Positions 32,257 through 41,624 of a stretch of DNA of 64,000 nucleotides are shown piece by piece. The stretch comes from Pseudoalteromonas prydzensis (GTDB taxonomy: Bacteria > Pseudomonadota > Gammaproteobacteria > Enterobacterales > Alteromonadaceae): NCBI RefSeq assembly GCF_001661495.1, contig NZ_BDDT01000004.1, forward strand, positions 124,001 through 188,000. Reading direction: 5' to 3'. The notes under the pieces were generated by a model that worked only from the letters and a program-made list of their open reading frames with translations, made no database searches and had not been told where the DNA came from. The translations under genes and the position numbers were made by a program. Numbering within the stretch: the stretch's first letter is position 1; every line of letters starts with the position of its first letter.

Positions 32257-32928
32257 CTAAAGCTGAAACTGTTGCTTTAAAATCTCAGCGGTAAAGCTGG
32301 TTTTTAAATAAAAGCCGCGAGGCAGGGTTTTAATAATTTGCCCATTTGGGCCAATGGCATCGGTGACAATGCGACTGTTGGCCGCTTTTGGGCGTATTTG
32401 CATTGCATCGCCTAAATGCCCGGAAATCTCATCAACACGCCCTAGTGCAATCAGTTCCATTTGCTCTTCCCAGTCTCGTTGCAATTGCGCGTCTTGCTCT
32501 GCGGAGGGGTGCCACAAAAAGCCACTGCCGATGGTGCGATCAAATGGCACTATGTCTCGCTCACCAAGTATGGGTAGCCACAATACATGGTTGAGCTTTT
32601 TGCGCACATTGCTGTGCTGCCATGTCATACCTGTTACATTTAATAATGGTGTAACCGACACGAAGGTAGTCTCTAGTGGTTTACCTTTATAGGAAATTGG
32701 TAAGGTTTTTAACTCTATGCCAAGTTCTTCAAAATCAGGCGTGGGTTTTGAGCCTGCTGTTGCACCCAGTGCATATTCAATCAATTGGCCTGTCCAGCCT
32801 TTTTCCTTTAATAAATGCGCCGGTGTTTTAAACTGATATTGACTCGCTAATTGACCTAATGTCAGTCCTGCAATGTTGCTAACTCGTTGCATTAATTCAT
32901 TGATTGAATGTGGTTTTATCGGCTTCAT
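32257..32928 (-). CDS. mutH: DNA mismatch repair endonuclease MutH
   Basis: 223 residues. The catalytic residues Asp65, Glu72 and Lys74 in PDFEELGIELKT have the same spacing as E. coli Asp70, Glu77 and Lys79. The AGSKPTPDFEELG and GKPLETTFVSV blocks are typical. Nicks the unmethylated strand at hemimethylated GATC sites after MutS/MutL recognition. The presence of mutH implies Dam methylation in this organism. Confidence 0.96.
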   Translation of the reverse strand: MKPIKPHSINELMQRVSNIAGLTLGQLASQYQFKTPAHLLKEKGWTGQLIEYALGATAGSKPTPDFEELGIELKTLPISYKGKPLETTFVSVTPLLNVTGMTWQHSNVRKKLNHVLWLPILGERDIVPFDRTIGSGFLWHPSAEQDAQLQRDWEEQMELIALGRVDEISGHLGDAMQIRPKAANSRIVTDAIGPNGQIIKTLPRGFYLKTSFTAEILKQQFQL

Positions 32929-33355
32929 CGCAGGTTATTTAGTTGTATAAATTCATTACTGATGATAGCAAAAGAGTTTAACCGTGGATATCTTTGTGTT
33001 TGGGTGTTTTTTGTTCAAAGGTTGTTTGCTGTGTTTTTAGACAAACTGAAACTTGCTGACTTTAAGCTTAATACATTGAATTTAATGGTTTTTAACTGTT
33101 TCATTAGCAATGGCAGCCAACGTGGTTGATAACTTGTTGGGATAAATACACAACTATAAACAATGTTATCCACAGAAACTGTGGAAAAGGCGAGTTATTA
33201 GATCTGCCATTGTGGATTTGTTTGCAAAATGAGCTGTATAAACTAAAGTTATGCACAAGCTGTGAGTAAGATGCGTAAAACTGGCATTATTGATTGCCGT
33301 ATCGCAGCTAATGTGGAACAATCATTAAAAATCGACTTACAAATGAGGCACTAAG
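32929..33355. other. Intergenic region between mutH and rppH
   Basis: 427 bp between divergent genes. A 73-codon plus-strand frame from 32908 overlaps the mutH start, has no family resemblance and is not called. The right part holds a cluster of DnaA-box-like sites described separately. Confidence 0.5.
33166..33269. promoter_or_regulatory. Cluster of DnaA-box-like sites upstream of rppH
   Basis: Two perfect matches to TTATNCACA: TTATCCACA (33166-33174) and TTATGCACA (33249-33257). Each faces an opposite-strand site a few bases on: TGTGGAAAA (33180-33188) and TGTGAGTAA (33261-33269). A fifth weaker site is TGTGGATTT (33211-33219). The two inverted pairs end about 87 bp before the rppH start. 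Confidence 0.5.
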
Positions 33356-33877
33356 GTGATTGATGCCGAAGGTTTTCGTGCCAATGTCGGAATTGTAATT
33401 TGCAATAATCAGGGGCAGGTTTTTTGGGCCAGACGTTATGGTCAGCACTCTTGGCAGTTTCCTCAAGGGGGAGTTGATAGTGGTGAAACCGCAGAGCAGA
33501 CCATGTTTCGTGAATTGCACGAAGAGGTCGGCTTGCGTCCTGAAGATGTAGAAATTGTTGCAAGTTCAAAACATTGGTTACGTTATAAGTTGCCCAAGCG
33601 TTTGATCCGCCGAGATTCAAGTCCGGTGTGTATTGGGCAAAAGCAAAAATGGTTTTTACTGAAACTGCGTTGTAAAGATGAAGACGTTAACTTACTAAAA
33701 ACACATCATCCTGAGTTTGATGATTGGCGCTGGGTAAGTTATTGGTATCCGGTAAGGCAAGTTGTATCGTTTAAGCGAGATGTCTATCGCCGTGTTATGA
33801 AAGAATTTGCGCCTTTTGCGATGCCTTTTAATAAACGAGAACAACCTAAAGATAATTGGCGACACAAAGGTAAATAA
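33356..33877 (+). CDS. rppH: RNA pyrophosphohydrolase
   Basis: 173 residues. Starts [16 protein letters not shown] and contains a complete Nudix box ([23 protein letters not shown], metal-binding glutamates in RELHEEVG). Removes pyrophosphate from the 5' end of triphosphorylated mRNA, starting RNase E decay. Start codon is GTG; GAGG lies 8 nt before it. Seventeen bp from ptsP, the conserved rppH-ptsP pair. Confidence 0.96.
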   Translation: MIDAEGFRANVGIVICNNQGQVFWARRYGQHSWQFPQGGVDSGETAEQTMFRELHEEVGLRPEDVEIVASSKHWLRYKLPKRLIRRDSSPVCIGQKQKWFLLKLRCKDEDVNLLKTHHPEFDDWRWVSYWYPVRQVVSFKRDVYRRVMKEFAPFAMPFNKREQPKDNWRHKGK

Positions 33878-33894
33878 TATAAAGGAGCAGTATT

Positions 33895-36168
33895 ATGCTG
33901 GCTACACTCAGAGCTATTGCCGAGTCCGTTTCGCAACAAGCGAGTTTGGATAGTGCGCTAGCATGTTTTGTTGAAATGGTGAAAGATGCCATGAAAACTG
34001 AGTGCTGCTCCATTTACTTTGCTGATTACAGCCAAGATAATTTCGTTCTAATGGCCACCAGAGGGCTAAACCCTGCTGCGGTTGGTAAATTTAGAATCGG
34101 TTTTACCGAAGGTCTTGTCGGCTTAGTTGCGCAACGAGAAGAGCCAATAAATATCGCCTTTGCCAAATCTCATCCGCGCTTTAAACTCTCTCCTGAAGTA
34201 AATGAAGAAGGCTATAACGCATTTTTGTCTGTGCCTGTGGTACATCAAAAAAAAGTACTGGGCGTTATTGTTGTACAACAAAAAATGGCCCGAGTATTTA
34301 GCCAAGACGAAGAGTCATTCTTAATTACGTTATCTGCGCAACTTGCCTCACAATTAGCGCATGCTGAAATCAAAGAAGTCCTACGCCAAGATGAATTTTC
34401 CCATCAAACCTCGGTGCTTAAAGGGGTTTCAAGTGCGCCAGGGATTGCGATAGGGCAGGCATTTGTTATTCTGCCAAAGCTTGATTTTAAGTCTATCGAA
34501 TTAAAAAAAGACGAAAACAACGCAGAGCAACGGCGCTTATTTACCCAAGCTGTTGCAGCTACTCGCAAAGAATTTAATACCTTGTCGATGACGCTCAGTG
34601 ATTCAATCCCTAAAGAGGCGTTAGCTGTTTTTGATGTCTATCAGCAACTACTCGATGCTAAAAGCTTAGGGCAAAATGTTGAAGCACAGCTACAGGAAGG
34701 TTGGTGTGCAAAAAGTGCCTTGAAAATAGTGATAGAGCGACTGATATCGCAATTCAATGCTATGCAAGACCCATACATCAAAGAGCGAGCTGTTGATGTG
34801 AAAGACATTGGTCTACGCGTGTTGCATCATTTGGTTAACACTGAGCATGCTGTAAAAAGTTACCCCAAAGATACCGTCCTTATCGCAAACACCTTAACGC
34901 CAGCCATGCTTGCAGAAGTACCCAAAGGGCACTTGGTCGGGGTGGTTAGTGTCAATGGCGCAGCTAATAGCCATGCGTCAATTTTAACCCGTGCCATGGG
35001 GATCCCGGCAATTTGGGGCATCGAAGATTTACCACTGTTGCAGTTTGATGGTAAAGAAATGATATTAGATGCCTATGCTGGGCGGCTGTATATTTCGCCT
35101 TCGCAAATGCTACAAACTGAATATTTGCAACTACAACATCAAGAAAGTCTACTCAATGATAAGTTTATAGCTGAACAAGAGTGTGATGCCATAACATTAG
35201 ATGGCGAGCATATTAGTCTATTGCTCAATGCGGGTTTAGATCTCAATACCGAAAAAGTGAATACCAAGGTCTGCGATGGTGTCGGCTTATACCGCACTGA
35301 AGCGTGGTTTATGCAAAAAGGCCAGTTTCCCTCACAGATAGAGCAAGAAAATTGGTATCGCGAAGTATTATCATGCTATCACCCAGAGCCTGTAGTGATG
35401 CGTACTCTCGATATTGGTGGCGATAAAGTACTCGACTACTTTGATATAACAGAAGAAAACCCCTTCTTAGGCTGGCGTGGTATTCGTGTTACTTTAGATC
35501 ACCCCGAGTTATTTTTAGATCAACTTAAAGCCATGGTTAAGGCTAATATCGGCTTAGGTAACTTAAAAATAATGTTACCAATGATCAGCGGCACAGAAGA
35601 AGTTGATGAATCCTTAGCGTTATTAGAGCAAGCTTATTTTGAGCTGGCAGAGCAATACCCAGAGCACACGATCGAACGCCCTGAGATTGGCGTTATGTTA
35701 GAAGTACCATCCAGTGTATTTATGCTGCCAGAATGGGCTAAAAAAGTAGATTTTTGCTCTGTAGGGAGTAACGATTTAACGCAATATTTACTCGCTGTTG
35801 ATCGCTCTAACGCCCGTGTTGCTGATTTATTTAATCCTTATCACCCAGCAGTATTAAGAGTACTGCAAAAAGTCGCCACTGAGTGCCAGCAATATGAAAT
35901 GTCTTTTAGTTTGTGTGGCGAACTAGGCGGTGATCCAGAAGGTGCCATACTATTGATTGCTATGGGTTATCGACGTTTAAGTATGAACTATTCATCATTA
36001 AGTAAAGTAAAATGGGTGTTAAGGCGTTTAAAAGCCAGCGATATGGAAACACTACTGGCAGAATGTTTAGCTCAATCTACTGCAAAACAAGTACTTAGGC
36101 TTACCCGTAACTTTATGATTGAACATCAATTGGGGGAATTATTTTATACCCCAAATCAGGCTTCTTAG
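33895..36168 (+). CDS. ptsP: PEP-protein phosphotransferase of the nitrogen PTS (EI-Ntr)
   Basis: 757 residues. An N-terminal GAF domain (about 15-155) is followed by the enzyme I module. The phospho-His lies in NGAANSHASILTRAMGIPA (about 360). PEP-binding parts are TLDIGGDKVLDYF, NPFLGWRGIR and CSVGSNDLTQYLLAVDR, with the active cysteine in LCGELGGDP. Starts the PtsO-PtsN phosphorelay that senses nitrogen and potassium status. AAAGGAGC precedes the ATG. Confidence 0.97.
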   Translation: MLATLRAIAESVSQQASLDSALACFVEMVKDAMKTECCSIYFADYSQDNFVLMATRGLNPAAVGKFRIGFTEGLVGLVAQREEPINIAFAKSHPRFKLSPEVNEEGYNAFLSVPVVHQKKVLGVIVVQQKMARVFSQDEESFLITLSAQLASQLAHAEIKEVLRQDEFSHQTSVLKGVSSAPGIAIGQAFVILPKLDFKSIELKKDENNAEQRRLFTQAVAATRKEFNTLSMTLSDSIPKEALAVFDVYQQLLDAKSLGQNVEAQLQEGWCAKSALKIVIERLISQFNAMQDPYIKERAVDVKDIGLRVLHHLVNTEHAVKSYPKDTVLIANTLTPAMLAEVPKGHLVGVVSVNGAANSHASILTRAMGIPAIWGIEDLPLLQFDGKEMILDAYAGRLYISPSQMLQTEYLQLQHQESLLNDKFIAEQECDAITLDGEHISLLLNAGLDLNTEKVNTKVCDGVGLYRTEAWFMQKGQFPSQIEQENWYREVLSCYHPEPVVMRTLDIGGDKVLDYFDITEENPFLGWRGIRVTLDHPELFLDQLKAMVKANIGLGNLKIMLPMISGTEEVDESLALLEQAYFELAEQYPEHTIERPEIGVMLEVPSSVFMLPEWAKKVDFCSVGSNDLTQYLLAVDRSNARVADLFNPYHPAVLRVLQKVATECQQYEMSFSLCGELGGDPEGAILLIAMGYRRLSMNYSSLSKVKWVLRRLKASDMETLLAECLAQSTAKQVLRLTRNFMIEHQLGELFYTPNQAS

Positions 36169-36246
36169 TTATAAAAACGAGTGCTGTAAAGATCCGATAT
36201 AATCGATTAGTATATGCATATAACATTTAAAATATAAGAGTTTGCT

Positions 36247-37056
36247 ATGCATGATTTAGTCATACTGATCCTCAGCTGCGCGTTATTAGGTTGTGTGGTT
36301 GGATTTTTAGCTGGGTTGTTAGGCATAGGTGGTGGCTTGATTATTGTGCCCGTGCTCAGTACGTTATTAGTGAGTTTTGATGTTGTGGCGGTTGATCATG
36401 TATTAATTATCGCTATCGCCACCTCACTTGCCTCTATTTTATTTACTTCTACGTCATCTGCATTAGCTCACCATAAAAACAATAATGTACCATGGGAAAT
36501 TGCGCCTTGGGTTATGTCTGGTGTGGGACTTGGCGCCTTGATCAGCGGCTTTGCAGCCAGTTTAATTCCGGAACAATTATTACGTATCGTATTTGCTGTA
36601 AGTGTAGTGTTTATTGCAGCCCGCATGGTGCTGTCAGCTCGTGATAAACCGGTTGCAACTAAACCTATGCCGAGTGGTCCTATTATTGGCGCCGTTAGCG
36701 CGATAATGGGCGGTCTCTCCGGTCTAATTGGCATCGGTGGTGGCGCACTGATTGTACCGTTGCTGCATTATTTTTCAGTGGATATTAAAAAAGCGATTGG
36801 TTGTGCAGCGGCATGTGGCATTGTAATAGCGCTATTTGGCTCTGTGGGATATATCAGCGCAGGCTGGCAAGTTACCGATTTACAACATGGCTTTGCAGGT
36901 TTTGTGTATTTACCGGCATTATTAGGTATAGTAATAACTTCGTGGTTTATGGCGCCAATTGGGGCTAAAGCAACGCATTATTTACCCGTTTCAACGATAA
37001 AAAAAGTGTTCGCGGTGTTACTCGTAATTATCGCACTTCAAATGGTTTTTAGTTAA
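36247..37056 (+). CDS. TauE/SafE family membrane transport protein
   Basis: 269 residues, about eight transmembrane helices arranged as two repeats. Each repeat begins with the family motif: GFLAGLLGIGGGLIIVPVL (residues about 20-38) and GGLSGLIGIGGGALIVP (about 157-173). Proteins of this family are presumed exporters of sulfite, sulfonates or organic acids; the substrate here is unknown. It is inserted between ptsP and lgt, which are adjacent in many relatives, and its stop is 13 bp before lgt. Confidence 0.9.
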   Translation: MHDLVILILSCALLGCVVGFLAGLLGIGGGLIIVPVLSTLLVSFDVVAVDHVLIIAIATSLASILFTSTSSALAHHKNNNVPWEIAPWVMSGVGLGALISGFAASLIPEQLLRIVFAVSVVFIAARMVLSARDKPVATKPMPSGPIIGAVSAIMGGLSGLIGIGGGALIVPLLHYFSVDIKKAIGCAAACGIVIALFGSVGYISAGWQVTDLQHGFAGFVYLPALLGIVITSWFMAPIGAKATHYLPVSTIKKVFAVLLVIIALQMVFS

Positions 37057-37068
37057 GGTTTAATTTAT

Positions 37069-37872
37069 ATGGCTCTTGAATTTCCAGAGATCGATCCGAT
37101 CATATTTACGGTCGGTCCTCTAAGCGTACGTTGGTACGGTTTAATGTATTTAATTGGTTTTGCCTTTGCGATGTGGTGGGCAAATAGACAAGCAGCTAAA
37201 CCAAACTCTGGTTGGACAAAAGAACAAGTCAGTGATTTACTTTTTTACGGCATGCTTGGGGTCATTCTGGGTGGGCGTATTGGTTACGTATTGTTTTACC
37301 AATTTAGTTATTTTATAGAAAATCCACTCTATTTATTTAGGATTGACCAAGGTGGCATGTCATTCCATGGTGGTACATTGGGTGTGATCACCGCGATTTG
37401 TATATTTGCTTGGACACGTAAAAAACAGTTACTTGCAGTAGGGGATTTTGTTGCACCGTTAGTACCAGTTGGTCTGTTAGCAGGGCGTATTGGTAACTTT
37501 ATTAATGGCGAGTTATGGGGGCGAACTACCGATGTGCCTTGGGGTATGGTGTTTCCTACTGGCGGGCCGCTTGCACGTCACCCATCACAATTGTACGAAG
37601 CGTTTTTAGAAGGCCTAGTCCTGTTTATTATTTTATATGTATTTACTAAAAAGCCGCGTCCGGCTGGTAGTGTCGGTGGATTATTTTTACTCGGCTACGG
37701 TGTATTTAGATTCTGTGTTGAATATGTACGTGAACCTGATGCGCATTTAGGCTTATTTGGCGGCTTTATTTCAATGGGGCAAATATTGTCATTGCCGATG
37801 GTCATCGCAGGCCTAGGTTTGATAATATGGGCATACAAAAAGCCACAGCCTGCTGTTGCAAGTAAAGCATAA
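37069..37872 (+). CDS. lgt: Prolipoprotein diacylglyceryl transferase
   Basis: 267 residues, seven transmembrane helices. Signature [14 protein letters not shown] (about 140-153), the essential His/Tyr region ([13 protein letters not shown], about 19-31) and [12 protein letters not shown] (about 170-181). Transfers diacylglycerol to the lipobox cysteine of lipoproteins. This enzyme would process the many lipoproteins encoded in this window. Conserved lgt-thyA pair, 14 bp apart. Confidence 0.97.
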   Translation: MALEFPEIDPIIFTVGPLSVRWYGLMYLIGFAFAMWWANRQAAKPNSGWTKEQVSDLLFYGMLGVILGGRIGYVLFYQFSYFIENPLYLFRIDQGGMSFHGGTLGVITAICIFAWTRKKQLLAVGDFVAPLVPVGLLAGRIGNFINGELWGRTTDVPWGMVFPTGGPLARHPSQLYEAFLEGLVLFIILYVFTKKPRPAGSVGGLFLLGYGVFRFCVEYVREPDAHLGLFGGFISMGQILSLPMVIAGLGLIIWAYKKPQPAVASKA

Positions 37873-37886
37873 AAAAGAAGCGAATA

Positions 37887-38738
37887 ATGAAACAATATTT
37901 AGAATTATGTCAGCGTATTGTTGATGAAGGTATTTGGGTTGAGAATAAACGTACAGGAACGCGTTGTTTAACAGTCATTAATGCGGAGCTTGAATACGAC
38001 GTTGCGAACAATAAGTTCCCAATGATCACCACCCGAAAAAGTTATTACAAAGCTGCCATCGCAGAGCTGTTGGGTTACCTTCGTGGTTACAGTAGCGCAG
38101 CGCAATTTCGCGACATTGGCTGTATGACTTGGGATGCTAACGCCAATGAAAACCAAGCCTGGCTAAATAATCCAAACCGTAAGGGTGAGGATGATATGGG
38201 CCGTGTTTACGGTGTACAAGCTCGAGATTGGCAGCGCCCAGATGGCACGCCTTTAGATCAGCTAAAAAAGGTGATTGATAACCTTAAAAATGGCGTGGAT
38301 GATCGCGGTGAGATCATCACCTTTTACAATCCCGGTGAATTTGATTTAGGTTGTTTACGTCCATGTATGCATACGCATACTTTTTCGCTACTTGGCGATA
38401 CACTTTACCTAACTTCGTATCAGCGCAGCTGTGATGTACCGCTTGGTTTGAACTTCAATCAAATTCAGTGTTTTGTATTACTTGCCTTAGTTGCGCAAAT
38501 TACCGGGCACAAAGCAGGCAAGGCGTATCACAAAATCGTTAATGCCCATATTTACGAGAATCAACTTGAATTAATGCGTGATGTGCAGCTACAGCGTGAA
38601 CCATTTGCATCACCAACACTGACGATAAATCCAGAAATCAAATCTCTTGAAGATATAGAAACGTGGGTTACCCGTGATGATTTTGTAGTACATGATTACC
38701 AGTGTCATGACGCTATTAAATATCCATTTTCGGTATAA
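37887..38738 (+). CDS. thyA: Thymidylate synthase
   Basis: 283 residues. Catalytic cysteine in [16 protein letters not shown], the dUMP/folate sites in YGVQARDWQ and [12 protein letters not shown]. Methylates dUMP to dTMP using methylene-THF. It is about 19 residues longer than E. coli ThyA because of an insertion around [18 protein letters not shown], as also found in Vibrio-type ThyA. Starts 14 bp after lgt. Confidence 0.97.
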   Translation: MKQYLELCQRIVDEGIWVENKRTGTRCLTVINAELEYDVANNKFPMITTRKSYYKAAIAELLGYLRGYSSAAQFRDIGCMTWDANANENQAWLNNPNRKGEDDMGRVYGVQARDWQRPDGTPLDQLKKVIDNLKNGVDDRGEIITFYNPGEFDLGCLRPCMHTHTFSLLGDTLYLTSYQRSCDVPLGLNFNQIQCFVLLALVAQITGHKAGKAYHKIVNAHIYENQLELMRDVQLQREPFASPTLTINPEIKSLEDIETWVTRDDFVVHDYQCHDAIKYPFSV

Positions 38739-38773
38739 TCATTAAATATAGTCACTATTTAAGGAAAAATATT

Positions 38774-39652
38774 ATGAAAGCAGTGATCCCAGTTGCAGGT
38801 CTTGGTACTCGCATGTTGCCAGCAACTAAAGCTATTCCAAAAGAAATGTTACCGGTTGTAGACAAGCCATTGATTCAATACGTAGTTAATGAAGCTGTTG
38901 CGGCAGGTATTAAAGAAATCGTTTTAGTAACCCACTCAAGTAAAAACTCAATTGAAAACCATTTTGATACCAGTTTTGAACTTGAAGCAACGCTCGAAAA
39001 ACGGGTAAAACGACAATTACTCGCTGAAGTACAAGCTATATGTCCAAAAGATGTAACTATCATCCATGTTCGTCAAGGTGAAGCGAAAGGCTTAGGGCAT
39101 GCGATTAACTGCGCTGCGCCTATTATCGGCAATGAACCGTTTGTGGTCATTTTACCTGATGTGATAATTGATGACGTAGAAAGCAACCTTAAAAAAGATA
39201 ACCTCGCTGAAATGATCGCGCATTTTAATGAAACCGCGCACAGCCAAATTATGGTTGAGCCAGTACCAATGCAAGATGTTGATAAGTTTGGTGTTGTTGA
39301 CTTAGGTGATGCAACGCTTGAGCAAGGACAAAGTGCGCCAATCAAAAACATGGTTGAAAAGCCACCGGTACACTCAGCGCCATCAAATTTAGCGGTCGTA
39401 GGGCGCTACGTTTTAAGTAAAAATATTTGGCCATTACTTGCGAAAACCCCTGCTGGGGCGGGTGATGAAATTCAACTTACCGACGCTATTGCCATGCTAA
39501 TGGAAAAAGAAGCGGTTGATGCATACGCCATTAAAGGGCGTAGCCACGACTGTGGCAGCAAATTGGGCTATTTAAAAGCAACTATTGAATTTGCACTGCG
39601 TCGTGATGAATTTAAAGATGAGCTTAGTGACTTTATTAAAACCTTAGTTTAA
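38774..39652 (+). CDS. galU: UTP-glucose-1-phosphate uridylyltransferase
   Basis: 292 residues. N-terminal nucleotide loop [20 protein letters not shown] with the catalytic Lys region [16 protein letters not shown], plus the GLGHAINCA and VVGRYVL blocks. Makes UDP-glucose for surface polysaccharides and galactose metabolism. AAGGAAAA ribosome-binding site; strong terminator at 39678 ends the operon. Confidence 0.96.
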   Translation: MKAVIPVAGLGTRMLPATKAIPKEMLPVVDKPLIQYVVNEAVAAGIKEIVLVTHSSKNSIENHFDTSFELEATLEKRVKRQLLAEVQAICPKDVTIIHVRQGEAKGLGHAINCAAPIIGNEPFVVILPDVIIDDVESNLKKDNLAEMIAHFNETAHSQIMVEPVPMQDVDKFGVVDLGDATLEQGQSAPIKNMVEKPPVHSAPSNLAVVGRYVLSKNIWPLLAKTPAGAGDEIQLTDAIAMLMEKEAVDAYAIKGRSHDCGSKLGYLKATIEFALRRDEFKDELSDFIKTLV

Positions 39653-39677
39653 GTTGATTTAGCTAATCCAATTTAAG

Positions 39678-39704
39678 AAAAGTGCCAGCATGGCACTTTT
39701 TTTA
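39678..39704 (+). terminator. Terminator after galU
   Basis: 7-10 bp stem AGTGCCA/TGGCACT with flanking A and T pairs, 3-nt loop and a TTTTTTT tail. Separates the housekeeping block from the fimbrial locus. Confidence 0.92.
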
Positions 39705-39776
39705 TGGTCTAAAATACTGAAACTGGCACTTACTTTGCTTACAATACAGCATTCCTATTTCATGATGCGCTAACAG

Positions 39777-40415
39777 ATGATATGTTTAAAAAAGCAAGCT
39801 TGGTTTACAACTGCATTGATCACTATAACTATTTTACTAATCGGGTGTAGTAGTAATGCGCACGATCCTGAAAAACAACCAGCATTAATATCAGATCAAC
39901 AAGTGAAAGAGTATGTACAGCAGTGGCACTCCCAACAAGACAGCATAAATCGCTTAGCTGCTATGGAAGCTGACCTACAACTGTTAATAATGGCACTTTC
40001 AGCCAACACAGACATAGCTGAAAACCCAGCAGCCCTTCGTCAAAATGATGTTGCCGTTGTACATAATAGTGGTGAAGTTAGTAAACCATTAGAAAGTGAA
40101 ACAACTGAGCCAACTCTAACAGCTGCAAACCCTGAAGCGAGCAACTTAAATGACTCTCTACCTGGTGCACAACTTGGCCTGTATTTAAAGCCACAGTTAG
40201 TCAGAACTAAAATAACCAGACTACATCGCCAATACCCTAACGCATTTAGCCAATTAAGTTTTGTAATTACTGAGCGTCAAAATAAAGGCGTTACCTTGTA
40301 TGGACTGCGTGTTGGACCATTTCAAAACTATAACGAAGCCAATGTTTTTTGTTCATTAGCACAAAATTTAGGCCAAAAATGCCTCAGCGCCCCATTTGTA
40401 GGCCAGCCCTTGTAA
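39777..40415 (+). CDS. Lipoprotein with C-terminal SPOR-like domain, start of fimbrial locus
   Basis: 212 residues. N-terminal lipoprotein signal with lipobox LIGC. A helical segment (about 50-80) contains RLAAMEADLQLLIMALSA, nearly the same as RLLLIESDLNLLIAQLTA in the lipoprotein encoded after the usher. A Pro/Asn/Glu-rich linker leads to a C-terminal domain of about 75 residues. That domain looks like SPOR, with the second repeat GLRVGPFQNYNEANVFCSL. It carries Cys192 and Cys202 spaced C-x9-C. SPOR domains bind denuded septal peptidoglycan. Expected location is the outer membrane facing the periplasm. SPOR assignment is by pattern, without a profile search. Confidence 0.65.
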   Translation: MICLKKQAWFTTALITITILLIGCSSNAHDPEKQPALISDQQVKEYVQQWHSQQDSINRLAAMEADLQLLIMALSANTDIAENPAALRQNDVAVVHNSGEVSKPLESETTEPTLTAANPEASNLNDSLPGAQLGLYLKPQLVRTKITRLHRQYPNAFSQLSFVITERQNKGVTLYGLRVGPFQNYNEANVFCSLAQNLGQKCLSAPFVGQPL

Positions 40416-40453
40416 TTAAATAAGTTATTTAGCTTATTTTTCAGTTATTAAGC

Positions 40454-40482
40454 TTAAAGTAATTGTTCTAAGTGTCGATAAT
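40454..40482 (+). promoter_or_regulatory. Possible promoter for the fimbrial subunit genes
   Basis: TTAAAG (40454-40459), 17-bp spacer and GATAAT (40477-40482). Transcription would begin near 40489, at the base of the leader hairpin. Confidence 0.4.
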
Positions 40483-40487
40483 ATCTA

Positions 40488-40519
40488 AGATAGGGGCAAC
40501 ATAGGGTAATGTCCCATCT
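40488..40519 (+). promoter_or_regulatory. 5' leader hairpin before first DUF4402 gene
   Basis: Outer stem AGAT-A-GGG/CCC-ATCT with one bulge, inner CAT/ATG pairs and a small terminal loop. It ends about 3 nt before the TTATAAGGA ribosome-binding region. It may stabilise the transcript or gate translation; no known riboswitch consensus was recognised. Confidence 0.35.
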
Positions 40520-40535
40520 CTTATAAGGATTTAAC

Positions 40536-41135
40536 ATGAAATTATCTTCCCCAATACTCGTTATGAGTATTTTAGCTGTGCCTTTCAGTGCGATATCTGC
40601 TACAGAGACGTTTCGAGCAGAAGTGACGGTACAAAATGCCGTTGTGCTAACTAAAGATACTGATTTAAATTTTGGCACCGTGCGTGCAGTTGCAGACCCA
40701 CTAGGCGTTGATATTGCAGAACTGACGGTTAATGCTACACCTGATGCCAGCCCTATCGCTGAAAGTTCAAATAGTACAGATGCTGCTAAGTTTGCGATTA
40801 TCGAAGACGGGGAGGCTGCCTCTTTCACAGTATCTGAAGCAGTGCCAAGTGCAGTATTAACAATACTTGATCCAGTTAAAACAAATTTAGAGTTTGAAAA
40901 CGGACAAGATACCGACCGCCCTGATTTTACTATTGGCGATTGGAAGTATGTGATCACCAGTGGGGATAATAATAACGCCGACTATACACCGGGTACACCT
41001 AATCTACAGGTGGGTCAAGATGGTACGGTATCATTTAATATTGGTGCAACATTAAAAACCTCTAGTAAGGTAACCTCAAAGCCTTACGCTGATGGCGTAT
41101 ATGCGGGTACTTTCCAAATCGAAGTAGCCTATTAA
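40536..41135 (+). CDS. DUF4402-type secreted fimbrial subunit (probable major pilin)
   Basis: 199 residues. Signal peptide MKLSSPILVMSILAVPFSAISA, then a beta-sandwich-like mature chain. DUF4402-type features are DLNFGTVRA near the start, and near the end DGTVSFNIGATLK followed by YADGVYAGTFQIEVAY. Alternating polar/hydrophobic strands, the absence of cysteines and the C-terminal YxGxfxIxVxY pattern fit donor-strand-type subunits. It is the first gene after a promoter and leader hairpin, and is followed 10 bp later by a second, smaller subunit, then chaperone and usher. It is therefore the likely main structural subunit. Confidence 0.75.
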   Translation: MKLSSPILVMSILAVPFSAISATETFRAEVTVQNAVVLTKDTDLNFGTVRAVADPLGVDIAELTVNATPDASPIAESSNSTDAAKFAIIEDGEAASFTVSEAVPSAVLTILDPVKTNLEFENGQDTDRPDFTIGDWKYVITSGDNNNADYTPGTPNLQVGQDGTVSFNIGATLKTSSKVTSKPYADGVYAGTFQIEVAY

Positions 41136-41145
41136 ACCACAGTTA

Positions 41146-41616
41146 ATGCGACGACTCCTTTATGTTGTGGCTGTAAGCGTTTTTGTTTACAGCCCGTATA
41201 ATTTTGCCAATTCAATTGTCCAGCAACATCTTGATTTTGGCACTTTGGTGATCCCTAGCAATAGCAACATCAGCTCTGTGATTATTAAGGCTGACGCTGA
41301 GATAAATACAACAGGTCGTATTTATGTGCTTGAAAAGGGCCAACCTGCAGAGCTATTGTTGACCGATTTACCAGCCAATATACAGGTAACTATGCATTTA
41401 GTTAACTCTGTAACTGTGCAGCACAACGCACAGGGGAGCAGCAGTGCCGAGTTTGAAGTCCGCCTTAATGGTTTTCCAAAATACGCAATTACCGACGGTT
41501 TTGGTGACGCTAAAGTGTTTATCGGTGGCACATTAATAACAAAGCCTAGCAGTAAAAGTTATTCTGATGGCGATTACTCCTCAACCACCAACTTAGAAAT
41601 TTCGATTGACTACTAA
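41146..41616 (+). CDS. Second DUF4402-like subunit (minor or tip pilin)
   Basis: 156 residues. Signal peptide about 22 residues (VVAVSVFVYSPYNFAN). The mature chain shares the layout of the preceding protein: HLDFGTLVIP near the start; DAKVFIGGTLI and YSDGDYSSTTNLEISIDY near the end. Its middle is shorter. The C-terminal GDYxxxTNLEISIDY strand is the expected donor-strand partner. Lies between the first subunit and the chaperone with 8-10 bp gaps, so co-translated in a tight operon. Confidence 0.68.
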   Translation: MRRLLYVVAVSVFVYSPYNFANSIVQQHLDFGTLVIPSNSNISSVIIKADAEINTTGRIYVLEKGQPAELLLTDLPANIQVTMHLVNSVTVQHNAQGSSSAEFEVRLNGFPKYAITDGFGDAKVFIGGTLITKPSSKSYSDGDYSSTTNLEISIDY

Positions 41617-41624
41617 GGACTGAC

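Noticed and set aside
32908..33129. 73-codon plus-strand frame between mutH and rppH
   Set aside because: Overlaps the mutH start, composition typical of AT-rich noncoding DNA, no family resemblance.
40488..40519. Possible c-di-GMP (GEMM) riboswitch before the pilin genes
   Set aside because: The element is too short and lacks the GEMM conserved core; reported only as a leader hairpin.
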